Shown here: positions 63,026 to 64,000 of the stretch, one piece after another
Position numbering within the stretch: the first letter of the stretch is position 1
Layout: each line of letters opens with the position of its first letter
The notes under the pieces: generated by a model
Database searches by the model: none
The model's input: the letters and a program-made list of their open reading frames with translations, nothing else
What the model was told of the DNA's origin: nothing
Translations under genes and position numbers: made by a program
NCBI GenBank assembly: GCA_033297205.1
Contig: MU859085.1
Coordinates: forward strand, 62,001-126,000
From: Pseudoneurospora amorphoporcata
Lineage: Eukaryota; Ascomycota; Sordariomycetes; Sordariales; Sordariaceae
Direction: 5' to 3'
DNA length: 64,000 bases

Positions 63026-64000
63026 TCAAACCTCCAAACCCTTCAATACCCCCGGCACAATCCTCTCCATCTTCACCTTCAACTCCCTCCACACCCTCTC
63101 CTGCAACACCTTCCCCTCCTCCCCCGTCACTATCTCCGCCGGCTCATCCACCTTACAATCCGACAAATATGCCCCATGCGTCTCTTTTCCACCCTGACTA
63201 GCAGCATGCACCAAAGTCCTACTCCCCACCTCCGTCGACCTCGCCACAAGTCCATTCATCACCATCCCAATCGCCACCGCAATCGCCCCCTCAAACTTGA
63301 AGAGCCCCGACTTGACGAAACCGGGCTGAACGCAGTTGATCGTCACTCCCGTTTTCTCAACCGGACACTGCGCCGCCAGCGCCCGAACCACAAAAATCTC
63401 AAGAAGCTTGGAAATGAAGTACTGATCCGTGTGATCGTCGAACGTAGCCTCTGCTCTATCGGGCGAACAGCTAAGCGTCTTGAAAAGCTGTCCCTCGGGC
63501 GCGGAGCGCGCCAAGTAAAAATCCGTGTAGGTGTGCGCCAGCGAGGTGACGACCGTCATCGTCGGTCCACCCGGCTTTGTACCTCTACCACTTTCGCCAG
63601 GATGAACATGAAACAGACGGGCAGTTTCTCTCAGTTTGGGAAACAGCAAAACCGCCAAAAGGAAAGTGCTGACGACATTAACCGTTATCGCCTCCTCGTC
63701 CTGCTCCACCATCCGCCATGGGCCGGCAAGGGGACAGACGCCCGCGTTTAACAACAGGATGTCAAGCCTCTCCAACTCGGCAGACACGCGAGAGGCGAAG
63801 GATCGCACGCTGGCGTAGCTGCATTGGTCGAGCTCCCAGACGGATATGACGCTCTCGGAACAACAACCTGTTGAGCGCTCGATGGAGGCCTTTGCGGCTA
63901 AGCCCTTGGAGAGGTTTCGCACGGCGAGGATCATGCGGCTGCACCCGAGGCGGACAAAGTGGCGGGCGGCCTCGAGGCCCAGACCGGTGTTGGAGCCGGT
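63026..64000 (-). CDS. short-chain dehydrogenase/reductase, 3' part (5' end outside window)
   Basis: The minus-strand frame is open to the window end, so the N-terminus is missing. Visible SDR features are the NAD(P)-binding TGSNTGLGLEAARHF at the window edge, LDILLLNAGV (the NAG motif), VTSLAHT in the catalytic Ser region and QYFISKLLEIF, which supplies the YxxxK pair. VQPGFVKSGLF follows as the usual PG motif. It is a classical-type, retinol-dehydrogenase-like SDR, about 325 residues visible. The substrate cannot be told. No intron or lesion is seen. Confidence 0.92.
   Translation of the reverse strand, partial: TGSNTGLGLEAARHFVRLGCSRMILAVRNLSKGLAAKASIERSTGCCSESVISVWELDQCSYASVRSFASRVSAELERLDILLLNAGVCPLAGPWRMVEQDEEAITVNVVSTFLLAVLLFPKLRETARLFHVHPGESGRGTKPGGPTMTVVTSLAHTYTDFYLARSAPEGQLFKTLSCSPDRAEATFDDHTDQYFISKLLEIFVVRALAAQCPVEKTGVTINCVQPGFVKSGLFKFEGAIAVAIGMVMNGLVARSTEVGSRTLVHAASQGGKETHGAYLSDCKVDEPAEIVTGEEGKVLQERVWRELKVKMERIVPGVLKGLEV

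Overview
The window is filamentous ascomycete nuclear DNA, most like a Sordariales genome of the Neurospora/Sordaria type. The signs are short spliceosomal introns (51-110 bp) with GTAAGT-type donors and CTAAC/CTGAC-type branch sites, gene families typical of these fungi (Ppo-type fatty acid dioxygenase, GH6 cellobiohydrolase, CRH-type GH16, RAD54/mus-25), and an AT-rich transposon island whose copies differ by C-to-T/G-to-A changes of the RIP type. The species call is inference.

Region 1 (1-12.3 kb) is housekeeping: the 3' part of an ER UDP-glucose:glycoprotein glucosyltransferase (+), then RAD54 (-) and a Sec7/PH ARF exchange factor (-). Region 2 (12.3-25.7 kb) is gene-poor and becomes a transposon island: a 904-bp solo LTR with perfect 5-bp target duplications and a palindromic tandem repeat in its promoter part, RIP-like AT-rich DNA with an inverted repeat, a dead Copia retrotransposon, a 3348-bp PIF/Harbinger DNA transposon with a complete transposase reading frame, and a 458-bp-arm inverted duplication of a LINE-type gag-like sequence.

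Region 3 (25.7-42 kb) is accessory: a four-exon Ppo-type dioxygenase whose P450 half lacks a recognisable haem-Cys motif, a decayed FAD monooxygenase, tRNA-Trp(CCA), a metal-dependent amidohydrolase, a membrane-anchored Copia-gag-like protein that may be domesticated, a GPI-type GH16 wall enzyme, AP-2 mu (with a 7-nt last coding exon) and a decayed O-methyltransferase. Region 4 (42-64 kb) holds a zinc-finger-like unknown, a bestrophin-like channel with a 56-nt homopolymer in an intron, a 4-kb gene desert, a frameshifted MFS transporter, a two-HKD phospholipase D-like protein, a secreted GH6 cellobiohydrolase with CBM1, a Pro/Gln-rich unknown, a decayed ThuA-like gene, a HAD-like hydrolase and the 3' part of a short-chain dehydrogenase.

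The genes form no single pathway. Themes are secretory and membrane traffic (UGGT, Sec7 GEF, AP-2 mu), cell wall and biomass carbohydrate enzymes (GH16, GH6), and a set of accessory enzymes, several in visible decay. Exon boundaries were derived by eye from splice signals and frame, and the summed coding length is a multiple of three for every multi-exon gene except the frameshifted transporter.
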